The notes beneath the pieces are model-generated. The model did not search any database and was not told the origin of the DNA. It saw nothing but the letters and a program-made list of their open reading frames with translations. 64,000 nucleotides of DNA from Pseudomonadales bacterium (GTDB taxonomy: Bacteria; Pseudomonadota; Gammaproteobacteria; Pseudomonadales; Azotimanducaceae), in the NCBI GenBank assembly GCA_022827245.1, contig JAJDTI010000029.1, forward strand, positions 61,047 through 125,046, read 5' to 3'. Positions within the stretch are counted from its first letter, which is position 1, and each line of letters starts with the position of its first letter. Made by a program: the position numbers and the translations under genes. Shown here in pieces: positions 33,979-41,750 of the stretch.

Positions 33979-34458
33979 GTCCGGGTCCGGCGCGTCCTCG
34001 GCCGGCGCTTCTTCGCGTCCGACGAACGGCGGGGTCTCGGCGATCGCGTAGGGGCGCAGCAGGGTGCGGTTCACGTACTGCCGGTGTAGCGTGACCGGCT
34101 CGATCGCCTCGCGCCGCAACTGTTCCACGCCCGGGTAGAGGGCGACGCTGTCGAGGGGCCGGAAGATCTCGGCCACTGGCCTGAGCCCGCTGAACGCGCA
34201 GCGCGTCTCCCAGGTGCCGCGATGGAAGGCCTCGACGTCGATATCCTCGATCTCGGCCCACCAGCCGAACTCCTCTGGCTCGCCGGACGCGAACAGGACG
34301 ACCAGGGTCTCTTCGCGCGAGCGGGCCTGGGCCAGCAGTTCCGCCGCCAGGTACCAGGGATGCGTGTCCTTGTACGCGCCGGCGCCGCCGTTGGCGCGGA
34401 CGTTCTCGATGGCCTTCTCCGTGACCGGGGCGCAGAGACAGTATGGGGCGGGGCGCAT
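33961..34458 (-). CDS. Hypothetical protein
   Basis: The protein has 165 residues from ATG 34458. It is a soluble protein with a Trp-rich centre (GEPEEFGWWAEIEDIDVEAF) and RPLDSVALYPGVEQLRREAI, followed by an acidic tail (REEAPAEDAPDPDS). The strand-turn pattern in the centre vaguely recalls a PUA/EVE-like domain, which I cannot confirm. Its 3' end overlaps that of the enoyl-CoA hydratase by 18 bases, and its start is divergent from the next gene, 52 bases away. Codon use begins to be less GC-biased here than in the metabolic genes upstream. Confidence 0.55.
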   Translation of the reverse strand: MRPAPYCLCAPVTEKAIENVRANGGAGAYKDTHPWYLAAELLAQARSREETLVVLFASGEPEEFGWWAEIEDIDVEAFHRGTWETRCAFSGLRPVAEIFRPLDSVALYPGVEQLRREAIEPVTLHRQYVNRTLLRPYAIAETPPFVGREEAPAEDAPDPDSTELR

Positions 34459-34510
34459 GACCCCATAGATACTCGATAAGATAGCCCCGCGCCAGTGGGG
34501 GCGGCGGAGA

Positions 34511-35350
34511 GTGGATGCGGGGGAGGGTTTGTTGACCGTGCGGCCACACGAGTTCGATGCTGCTGCCGCCGCGGCGGCAGCAGCGTTCAGCGACGCGCTG
34601 GTGTTTCTCTCCCGGAGCTTGGCGGATGTCGTCGCGCTGCTGCCAGAACTGGAGCTGCGGGAACGTGGCGGCGAGCTACTGCACAGATTTCCTGAGAAGA
34701 GCGTCACCGTGGCCCTCGGGCTGAAGCTCGTGCAGCTGGCTGGCCACCTCCGTGCGGGCGAGCTTTTGATCCGAAACGGATTTTTGTTCGAGTGGGACGT
34801 GATTCAGCGGACCTTGCAGGACGCGACAGAGGACGTCACCTTCCTGGTCGTCGCGGAGGGGCGCGGAGAGACGAAGTTGCTGCGAAGATACCTGGAGTTC
34901 TTTTTTGACGAGGACATCGGTAGAGACGGTGCGTTGGGCGACCGACCAACAGTGAGCGTGGAGCGCCGAGAGATACGGAGAGCGATAGAGGAAAAGGCCA
35001 GGGAACTCGGGGCGAAAGACACCGGAAAGGTGATGAAAGGGCAGTCTCGCGTGTTGCACAGGTTGCGGTCGGGAAGCGTCCACGGCCGCGGCGCGAGTAT
35101 CGTACGCGCGTACTTCGATGAATCGGCGGCGAAAGGGCTTTGGCTGGGAGCTGGCCCCCGGGAGGCTCGAAGAGCCGCTTGGGAACTTCCGACACTGTAC
35201 ATGGCGACGAGCAACGTCGTCTCGGCCTTTGGCGTGGCGGGCGCCGGTCGGTGGTGGGGCGAGGACTACCTGCTAGAGGTCACGGAGCGCGTCGACCGTC
35301 TGCAGGAATCCGCCAGCCGGATGGTCCGGGCGCTGAAGGTCTGCACCTGA
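34511..35350 (+). CDS. Hypothetical protein beside the ATPase-HNH pair
   Basis: The protein has 279 residues from GTG 34511; GTG 34538, ten bases after GGGAGGG, is the alternative start. It is mostly helical, with an Ala run (DAAAAAAAAAFSDAL), LRAGELLIRNGFLFEWDVIQ, and a C-terminal stretch RLRSGSVHGRG. The pattern 'helical bundle with R-x(n)-H' weakly recalls DUF5677-like proteins or HEPN-type RNases; this is only an impression. Codons such as AGA, GGA and TTT are more frequent than in neighbours, indicating possible transfer together with the convergent ATPase-HNH genes 121 bases away. TAAGAT at 34477-34482 could be the -10. Confidence 0.6.
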   Translation: MDAGEGLLTVRPHEFDAAAAAAAAAFSDALVFLSRSLADVVALLPELELRERGGELLHRFPEKSVTVALGLKLVQLAGHLRAGELLIRNGFLFEWDVIQRTLQDATEDVTFLVVAEGRGETKLLRRYLEFFFDEDIGRDGALGDRPTVSVERREIRRAIEEKARELGAKDTGKVMKGQSRVLHRLRSGSVHGRGASIVRAYFDESAAKGLWLGAGPREARRAAWELPTLYMATSNVVSAFGVAGAGRWWGEDYLLEVTERVDRLQESASRMVRALKVCT

Positions 35351-35471
35351 CGTCTGAGCAGACTGTTGTATCCGCCACGGGAGGCAGCGACCTGTGTCTC
35401 TCGCGAGACTGAAACGCCTCCCGCTCCCCGTCAGCGGCGACCTCCCGAGTGTCTCGAATGGCCTCGTCGAC

Positions 35472-36038
35472 CTACCGCTCGTGCCCATCGATTGCTGCGG
35501 CGATCAGCGGCGCCTTCCCCGCAAGCCCATCCCGCGAGAGTTCGCCCGATTGATACATGCGGTACCACTCTACGCGTTGACGCATGACGCGCTCGTCGTC
35601 GCGCAGGTGCAGCCTGACCAGTACGTTCCTGGCGCGTTCCCGAAGCTGCTGGGGAATCGAATCCGAGACTCGCAACTGCAGGGAGGGGAGGTGAAGTTCG
35701 AACCACCCGTCCTCAATGTCGAATGGATCGAGCAGGTCACCTGCCGGCAGGTTGTCCTTGCTCGAGTTGATCCATGCCGCGCAGTAACGGTAGTTCCCCC
35801 ACTCATACGCCTTCGATCGGTCCTCATGGCAGCTGATGAAGTGGTCCACGGTCCCGACCGGCTCGTACATCGCCGAGTAGGCGCAGAGACTCTGGAATCC
35901 CCGTGCGAGGTCTCCTTTGAAGGGGGTCCAGAAATCCCGCGGGCGCCCGTCGGGATGGGTAGCGAGCCACCTGTTGCCGGGCACCCTGGCCTGCTCGTCA
36001 AAGTCCGGTGGCTCGGACACGCGCTCGAATCGGATCAT
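35472..36038 (-). CDS. HNH endonuclease-like protein (PtuB/TIGR02646-like)
   Basis: The protein has 188 residues from ATG 36038, overlapping the ATPase stop by ATGA. The centre reads LCAYSAMYEPVGTVDHFISC then WGNYRYCAAWINSSKDN. This is the C..S / D-H / N / N arrangement of HNH nucleases (D65 H66, N82, N91), although the first zinc CxxC has become CAYS. PtuB proteins of Septu defence and the HNH proteins of retron Ec78 share this layout and are encoded beside an ABC-type ATPase, as here. It would cut DNA or RNA when released or activated by the ATPase. The loss of one zinc cysteine is worth noting. Family match is inferred from motif and context. Confidence 0.7.
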   Translation of the reverse strand: MIRFERVSEPPDFDEQARVPGNRWLATHPDGRPRDFWTPFKGDLARGFQSLCAYSAMYEPVGTVDHFISCHEDRSKAYEWGNYRYCAAWINSSKDNLPAGDLLDPFDIEDGWFELHLPSLQLRVSDSIPQQLRERARNVLVRLHLRDDERVMRQRVEWYRMYQSGELSRDGLAGKAPLIAAAIDGHER

Positions 36039-37342
36039 GATCCGCTGCCGTGACTCTCGGTAGACACCACCCAGCGCGGCCAGAACGGATCGTGCCCGGC
36101 CAGCACCCGCTCGAGCTCCCGGTGGATCTGGTCGCGCTCTCTGAGATCCTCGGGATTCTCCTGCGCGTCGCCACGCATGAATGCCTGTGCCGCAACGATG
36201 GCTCGTTCGGCCTCGACCGAGCGCGCCTGTCGAAGTCCGAAGATGTCCGACACGAGCCAATTCAAGGCGTCTCCCTGTGGCGCCCAAGGCACAGCGTCGA
36301 GTTGTACCCGCCCATCGCGTGCTTCCAGGTGAAACAGCCGGTCGGTGTTCTCGTCGAAGTGTGGCTCCATCGACGCGAGAACGAGCGGTGAGTGGGTGGC
36401 TGCGAGTAGCTGAACACCAGGATCGCGCCCTGTGAGGTCGTCCATTACTCGAAGAATCGCCGGCACGATGGCGCGCTGCCACCGAGGATGAAGGTGCGCG
36501 TCTATCTCGTCGAACAGCAGGATCACTTGGCCAGCGACCCTCAATCGAAGCTGTCTCGCGGCCCGGAGATGTTCGCTCCAGGCCCAGACAAGCATGTAGG
36601 CCAGCCCCGCGATTCTGCGAACCGCAGATGACGCGTGTACGATGGGAATCGCTTCGGAGTACTCGGTTTTGATCGAGGGGATGTCCCGGGCATCATCCAC
36701 GGAGAGGCGGAGTATCGGACCTACCTCCCAAGGCTCGCCTCGCACAGCCAACGTGCCAAGCACCTCAGCCATGCGGCGCGCGTTCTCTCCATTCTCGCGA
36801 ATCCAACTTGACCAGTCGTCGAGGAGTCCCTTGCAGACCGGGGTTTCCCGGCCCTCGATCGGAACGGTCAAGCCGGTCCAGACCTCCTGGGCCGAGAAAA
36901 CGTATCCGGGAAGCCGATCCTGAACGTCGATGTTCCCCCTTCTTCTCCAGTAGTTTCGTGCCGGATCCCAGACTGAGAAGCCGCCGTCGGCGTGCGCGTG
37001 GATGACCAGTCCCGGACTCCAAGGCCTTCCTGGCTGTCCGGTCCAGCTCTCATCCTGAACCGAATAGGTGCTCTCGAAGGTCCTGCTGTTCCCAGCGTCA
37101 GTCGTCAGCGCGAAACGCAACTTCGCCGGTCTGTCGAGGTCCGTCGGACGCGCCGCATAGCCTGATGTCAGGCGCGGGTTCAGGTCGCGGGGCCATCTCC
37201 TCGTTAGCGCCCACCACGCGACATCGAGCAAGAAGCTCTTGCCGAGCCCGTTATCGCCGGTGATGAGATTCGACCGTGGCTGCAAGTCCAGCACCATCCG
37301 TGGCGCTGGACCGACGTTCTCCAACTCAAGCCGCTCGAGCAT
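36035..37342 (-). CDS. ABC/AAA-type ATPase of a Septu-like pair (PtuA-like)
   Basis: The protein has 435 residues. Walker A GDNGLGKS is at residues 29-36, Walker B VILLFDEIDAHLHP at 273-286, a switch-His segment ATHSPL at about 315, and a signature-like SSAVRRIAGLAYM at 238. This is the RecF/OLD-type ATPase layout (AAA_21) without the C-terminal TOPRIM of OLD. The insertion between the Walkers is about 235 residues. It overlaps the HNH gene by four bases, the arrangement of PtuA-PtuB defence pairs. Less GC-biased codon use than flanking genes suggests acquisition. A DNA- or tRNA-triggered immune function is inferred, not shown. Confidence 0.8.
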   Translation of the reverse strand: MLERLELENVGPAPRMVLDLQPRSNLITGDNGLGKSFLLDVAWWALTRRWPRDLNPRLTSGYAARPTDLDRPAKLRFALTTDAGNSRTFESTYSVQDESWTGQPGRPWSPGLVIHAHADGGFSVWDPARNYWRRRGNIDVQDRLPGYVFSAQEVWTGLTVPIEGRETPVCKGLLDDWSSWIRENGENARRMAEVLGTLAVRGEPWEVGPILRLSVDDARDIPSIKTEYSEAIPIVHASSAVRRIAGLAYMLVWAWSEHLRAARQLRLRVAGQVILLFDEIDAHLHPRWQRAIVPAILRVMDDLTGRDPGVQLLAATHSPLVLASMEPHFDENTDRLFHLEARDGRVQLDAVPWAPQGDALNWLVSDIFGLRQARSVEAERAIVAAQAFMRGDAQENPEDLRERDQIHRELERVLAGHDPFWPRWVVSTESHGSGS

Positions 37343-37735
37343 TCAGCCTACCCAAGTCCAGATGGCCGGCCCGCTTCTGGAAGAGTGGCTGCGAAACGGC
37401 TGGCTTCGTCGCGCGACAGGTGGGACTGTCCGGGGGTTGCGGGCGACGCGCCCATCCCATCGTGGCGAGGGTGCTCGACCGCCGGCACGGGGCCGACGGT
37501 CGCCTCACGGGGACGCACAACTGCCAGCGGCGTCACCGCCGGTGCCTGTCGCTCCCGTACCGTCGCATAACGGCCACGTAGATGGAACACGTACAGCGAC
37601 CGGGAAGACACCGCCACTCGTCGAACCCCAAGATGGAGACTCTCCACGCTGGTTTCCAGCATGATCACGGGCTCGCCGATTATGCCCGCCCGAATCGTCG
37701 ACCCTCAAGCACGTGGTAGTCTCCTGAGAAACAGG
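37343..37735. other. Interval without a supported gene
   Basis: About 390 bases between the divergent ATPase and nuclease genes. A 106-codon frame on the minus strand (37348-37668) would end five bases before the ATPase start, which would suit an operon. Its sequence has no recognisable domain, only a GTG start, no ribosome site and mixed codon use. I leave it uncalled. The ATPase promoter must lie here but is not clear. Confidence 0.4.
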
Positions 37736-37751
37736 CTGTATGCATATACAG
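37736..37751 (+). promoter_or_regulatory. LexA (SOS) box upstream of the nuclease-helicase pair
   Basis: CTGTATGCATATACAG is a perfect CTGT-N8-ACAG match with an AT-rich centre, the gammaproteobacterial LexA consensus. It ends nine bases before TATAAT (37760-37765), so bound LexA would cover the -35/spacer region. The genes that follow are both DNA-repair-type enzymes, which supports a real site. Confidence 0.8.
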
Positions 37752-37759
37752 ACAACGGC

Positions 37760-37765
37760 TATAAT
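37760..37765 (+). promoter_or_regulatory. -10 hexamer of the SOS-controlled promoter
   Basis: A consensus TATAAT sits just after the LexA box; no good -35 is seen 17 bases upstream, where TGTATG overlaps the box. Transcription would begin near 37772, which excludes ATG 37740 and ATG 37764 as starts of the downstream gene. Confidence 0.6.
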
Positions 37766-37796
37766 GCGGCGAGGTCATCTCGCGCATCCCGTCGCC

Positions 37797-39398
37797 GTGC
37801 CGCTGCTGGTCGCCACCGAACCGCCGCCGGACCATTACTACGCCGAGAACCTGCTGCGGCTGATCGAGACCGTGCAGGCGCAGTACGACGATGTGCTCAC
37901 GGCACCGGAGCGGGCGTTCGGCGCGTCGGTGGCGGCGCTGTCCATCCCCGCGCAGCGCCTGTTCGCGAGGCTGATCGGGCGCAAGGGCCCGCTGGTGCGG
38001 GTGGACACGCTTGCGTACCGGGAGGTCGAGGGGGTCGCGGATGCGCTCGCCGAACTCGAGACGGCCGGGCTCGTCCTGTCGTGCCCGGAGGCGGAGCCGA
38101 AGGTCCTGCTCGGGCTCGCCAGGCGGGCGGAGCTCGGGCGCTGGTTTCCGACCGGCGAACCCGTCGGCCGCAAGGACGCTCACGTCGAGCGAGTCGTTGC
38201 GCGCTACCCCGAGCCGGTGCTCCACGCCCGCATGGCCTGGCAGTGCCCCTGGGTGGCGCTCGCCGATCCAGCCTTCCTCGAGCTGTACAGACTGCTCTTC
38301 TTCGGCGACAGACGTTCGGATCTCGCGGCCTTCGTTGTGCGAGATCTCGGCATCGTCCGGTACGAGGACTATGAACTCGGCCGCGAGCGCCGGCTCTTCC
38401 CGGACCGCGCCGCGCTCGATGCGTACCTGGCCCTCGCGCGCATCGGGGACTACGCCGGGGACCTCGGACCGGCGCCGCCCGCGGAACTGGCGGCGGTGGT
38501 GCTCGACGCGCTCTGGCAGCCCTACCGAGCGCGGCTGCTGGAACGTCGCCGCAGCCGCATCCTGAACGGACTCGGGCGGCGTCTCGAACGGACCGGCGCC
38601 TTCGACGCGGCGCTCGCCTGCTACGCGCGTTCGAGTGCCCCGCCGGCGCGCGAGCGCAGCGCGCGGATCCTCGCGCGGCTCGGCGACGGCGATGCGGTGG
38701 AAGGACTGCGCGGCGCCATCCGCGAGGCGCCGCGGTCCGCCCTCGAGCAGGACTTCGCGGAGCGGTTCGCGCTGCCGCGACGCGCCCGGGACTGCCCGAT
38801 CGACGACCTGGCGTGGGACCCCGCGTACACGGCCCGCGTCGAGGCCGCCGCGGCGGCCGCGTTGGCCGGACGGGGCGGGGCGGCGTGGCACCTCGAGAAC
38901 GCGCTGCCGCTCGGCCTCTTCGGGCTGGCGTACTGGGAGTGGGTGTTCGCGCCGGTCGAGGGCATGTTCGTGAACGCGTTCCAGACCGCGCCGCTCGACC
39001 TGTTCTGGCCGGACTTCTTCGAGACCCGACGCGCGCTCTGCGCCGATCCGCTCCGGCTCGACGACGCGGCGCTACGGGCGGCGATGCTCGACACCGCCGC
39101 GTCCCGCCGCGGCATCGCCAACCGCCTGGTCGACTGGCGCGCACTGGATGCCGAGACCCTCGACCGCGTGCTGACCGGCATTCCCATGGCCGATGTCCGC
39201 AAGCTCCTGTCGATCGTGGCGGAAGACGTCGACCGCGCGCGGACCGGCTTCCCGGACCTGACGGCCATCTACCAGGACGGCACGTACGAGTTCGCGGAGG
39301 TCAAGGGCCCCAACGACCAGTTGCGGCACCATCAGCGCCTCTGGATCGACCGGCTGCGTGCCGCGGGCCTGCCGGTACGGGTGCTGCGCTTCCGGTGA
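37797..39398 (+). CDS. VRR-NUC domain nuclease (FAN1-like)
   Basis: The protein has 533 residues from GTG 37797, chosen because the promoter lies over the earlier ATGs and the family sequence begins PPPDHYYAENLLRLIETV. No ribosome site is visible. The N-terminal region resembles the FAN1/VRR-NUC helical part (RLFARLIGRKGPLVRVDTL). The C-terminal VRR-NUC domain (about 480-533) has FPDLTAIY, then EFAEVKGPNDQL with the ExK dyad, then HQRLWIDRL. VRR-NUC proteins are structure-specific nucleases; bacterial FAN1 homologues cut 5' flaps and cross-linked DNA. It is overlapped by the helicase gene (GTGA). The LexA box implies induction by DNA damage. Confidence 0.85.
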   Translation: MPLLVATEPPPDHYYAENLLRLIETVQAQYDDVLTAPERAFGASVAALSIPAQRLFARLIGRKGPLVRVDTLAYREVEGVADALAELETAGLVLSCPEAEPKVLLGLARRAELGRWFPTGEPVGRKDAHVERVVARYPEPVLHARMAWQCPWVALADPAFLELYRLLFFGDRRSDLAAFVVRDLGIVRYEDYELGRERRLFPDRAALDAYLALARIGDYAGDLGPAPPAELAAVVLDALWQPYRARLLERRRSRILNGLGRRLERTGAFDAALACYARSSAPPARERSARILARLGDGDAVEGLRGAIREAPRSALEQDFAERFALPRRARDCPIDDLAWDPAYTARVEAAAAAALAGRGGAAWHLENALPLGLFGLAYWEWVFAPVEGMFVNAFQTAPLDLFWPDFFETRRALCADPLRLDDAALRAAMLDTAASRRGIANRLVDWRALDAETLDRVLTGIPMADVRKLLSIVAEDVDRARTGFPDLTAIYQDGTYEFAEVKGPNDQLRHHQRLWIDRLRAAGLPVRVLRFR

Positions 39399-41746
39399 AC
39401 GCGCCGGCGACGACCGCGTCCGAGCCCGTCGCGGCGACGGTCGGCGTGCGCGAACTCGCCGCCTTCGTGCACCGCCGCGGCGACCTCCACTATCGCTACG
39501 ACCGGGCCACCACCGCCGTCGAAGGCATCGGCGCACAGCGCCGCGCGCAACGCGGACGGCCCGACAGCTATCGCCGCGAGGCGCCGGTGGAGGCCACCCT
39601 CGCGCGCCACGGCGTCGCGTTGACCGTCCGCGGACGCATCGACGGGTTCGACCCCGAAGCCGGGCTCATCGAGGAGTTCAAGACGACACGCTCGGACATC
39701 GAACGCCTGCACGCGCACGTCGGGCACCTGCACATGGCGCAGCTCAGGCTGTACGCCGGGCTCGTCGGTGAAGCCCGGGCGTCCTGGCGGCTCAGGCTCG
39801 CCTACCTGCGTCCCGACGACGGGTCGTCCTGGCACGTGGAGGAAACGGTGACGCGGGAGGACGCCGCGGACTACCTCGCCCGGACCGTCGAGGCATACGC
39901 GGCCTGGCTGGCCCGGCGGCTCGCTCACACGGCCCGCCGCGACGCCGTGCTCGAGGACCTCGCGTTCCCCTTCGACGAGTTCCGGGACCACCAGCGCCGC
40001 ATGGCGCGCGGCGCGTTCCGGGCGTTCCGGGATGCCGGGCAACTGCTGGTCGAGGCGCCGACCGGGAGCGGCAAGACGGTGTCGATGCTGTACTCCGCGT
40101 TCCGCGCGATGGGGGCCGGGCGCGTCGACCGCGCGGTCTTCCTGACCGCCCGCGGCACGGGGCAGCGCGCCGCGGAGGACGCGCTCGCGCAGTGCGGTGC
40201 GGGGGACCGGGTCTCGGCGGTGACGGTGACCGCCAAGGACCGCATCTGCTTCCAGCCCGGCACGCCGTGCGACCCGGCGCACTGCGAGTACGCCCGCGGC
40301 TACTACGACCGCATGCCGCCGGCGCGCGAAGCGTTGCTTGCCGAGGGGCTCGTGGCGCGGGAACGCGTGGAGGCCGTGGCGCGCGAACACGCCGTGTGTC
40401 CGTTCGAGCTGTCCCTGGACACGGCGGCGTGGACGGACGTGGTGATCTGCGACTACAACTACGTGTTCGACCCGGTCGTGCGGCTGCGGCGGCTGGTCAC
40501 CCACGCGTCCGGGCGCGCCGGGCTGCTCGTCGACGAGGCGCACCAGCTCGCCGCCCGGACGAGCGAGATGCTGAGTGTCTCGGTGGAGCGCCGGGCGTGC
40601 CGGAGCGCGCTCGAGGACGCGCCCGCCGGGCTCCAGGGCCGCATTCGTTCGGTGGACCGCGCCCTGCTGAAGCTGCGGCGCACGGAGGAGGACGGCCCCA
40701 TCGCCCGGCCCGCCGCGCTGCTGCGCGCGTTCGAACGATTGATGGCGACGGCGGCCGAAGTGGACCTCGCCGCGTCGCCGGCGGCGCGGACGTTCCTCGG
40801 CGACGGCTACCGGTTCGTCGCGGGTGCCGGCTGGTACGACGAGACCGACTACCGGTACCTGCTCGCGACGGAAGGGCGGGACGTTACCGTGCGCATGACG
40901 TGCCTCTCGCCGGCCGCGCACATCGCCGACGTCCTCGACGGTTTCCACGGCGCCGTGCGCTTTTCGGGGACGCTGTCGCCGCCGGTGCTCTTCCAGGCCC
41001 TGCACGGGCAGTCGGCCGCGCGGAGCGGCCGTGTCGACGCGGGATTTCCGGAGGAAGCGCTCGGAGTCTTCGTCGTGCCGGACGTCTCCACGTACTACCG
41101 GGACCGCGCCCGCACGCTGGACGCGCTGGTCGGTGTGGTGCGCGCCGTGACGGAGGCGGCGCCGGGCAACTACCTCGTTGCGCTGCCGTCCTTCGCGTAC
41201 GTGGACCTGCTCGCTCCCGCCCTGGCGGCCGTGTCGCCGTTCCGGGTCGCGGCGCAGCGGCCCGGCATGCCGGACGCGGAGCGCGCGCGGTTCCTCGCGG
41301 AGCTGTCCGGGCGGGACACGTCGTGCATCGGGGCCGTCGTCATGGGCGGCGTGTTCGCCGAGTCGGTGGACTTCGACGGCGGCGCCCTGCGCGGGGTCAT
41401 CGTGGTGGGTCCGGGCCTCCCGCCACCGTCCACCGAGCGGGAACTCGTGGCCGAACGGTTCGGCGACGACGGCTTCACCGTGGCCTACCTGCAGCCGGCC
41501 ATGGCGAAGGTCGTACAGGCGGCGGGACGCGCGGTCCGGGGTCCCGCCGACCGGGGCGTCGTCGTGCTCGTCGACCCGCGCTTCACCGAGTCGCGCTGCC
41601 AGGCGTTCTTCCCGTGCCACTGGCGCCCCGAGCGGGTCCGCGCCGCCGCGGTCGGGGCGGCGGCGGCGGCGTTCTGGGGCAACCCGGAGCCCGGCACGCC
41701 CGAGGGTCCGTCAAGGACGACCGGTGACGGTGCGGTGTTACCCTGA
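39395..41746 (+). CDS. DinG/XPD-like helicase with N-terminal PD-(D/E)XK domain
   Basis: The protein has 783 residues from a GTG overlapping the nuclease stop. Residues 1-180 carry a RecB/Cas4-like nuclease core (RGRIDGFDPE with D83, then IEEFKTT with E94 and K96). The helicase follows: FRDHQ Q-motif, APTGSGKT Walker A at 221-228, four cysteines at 285, 292, 297 and 335 for the 4Fe-4S cluster, DEAH at 380-383, FSGTLSPP and the late QAAGRAVRGP motif VI. This is a superfamily 2 FeS helicase of the XPD/DinG type with a built-in nuclease. It probably unwinds damaged DNA or R-loops together with the VRR-NUC partner under SOS control. Confidence 0.9.
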   Translation: MNAPATTASEPVAATVGVRELAAFVHRRGDLHYRYDRATTAVEGIGAQRRAQRGRPDSYRREAPVEATLARHGVALTVRGRIDGFDPEAGLIEEFKTTRSDIERLHAHVGHLHMAQLRLYAGLVGEARASWRLRLAYLRPDDGSSWHVEETVTREDAADYLARTVEAYAAWLARRLAHTARRDAVLEDLAFPFDEFRDHQRRMARGAFRAFRDAGQLLVEAPTGSGKTVSMLYSAFRAMGAGRVDRAVFLTARGTGQRAAEDALAQCGAGDRVSAVTVTAKDRICFQPGTPCDPAHCEYARGYYDRMPPAREALLAEGLVARERVEAVAREHAVCPFELSLDTAAWTDVVICDYNYVFDPVVRLRRLVTHASGRAGLLVDEAHQLAARTSEMLSVSVERRACRSALEDAPAGLQGRIRSVDRALLKLRRTEEDGPIARPAALLRAFERLMATAAEVDLAASPAARTFLGDGYRFVAGAGWYDETDYRYLLATEGRDVTVRMTCLSPAAHIADVLDGFHGAVRFSGTLSPPVLFQALHGQSAARSGRVDAGFPEEALGVFVVPDVSTYYRDRARTLDALVGVVRAVTEAAPGNYLVALPSFAYVDLLAPALAAVSPFRVAAQRPGMPDAERARFLAELSGRDTSCIGAVVMGGVFAESVDFDGGALRGVIVVGPGLPPPSTERELVAERFGDDGFTVAYLQPAMAKVVQAAGRAVRGPADRGVVVLVDPRFTESRCQAFFPCHWRPERVRAAAVGAAAAAFWGNPEPGTPEGPSRTTGDGAVLP

Positions 41747-41750
41747 CGGG

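Noticed and set aside
37348..37668. 106-codon minus-strand frame just upstream of the ATPase gene
   Set aside because: Spacing would suit an operon, but there is a GTG start without ribosome site, no domain and no clear codon bias.
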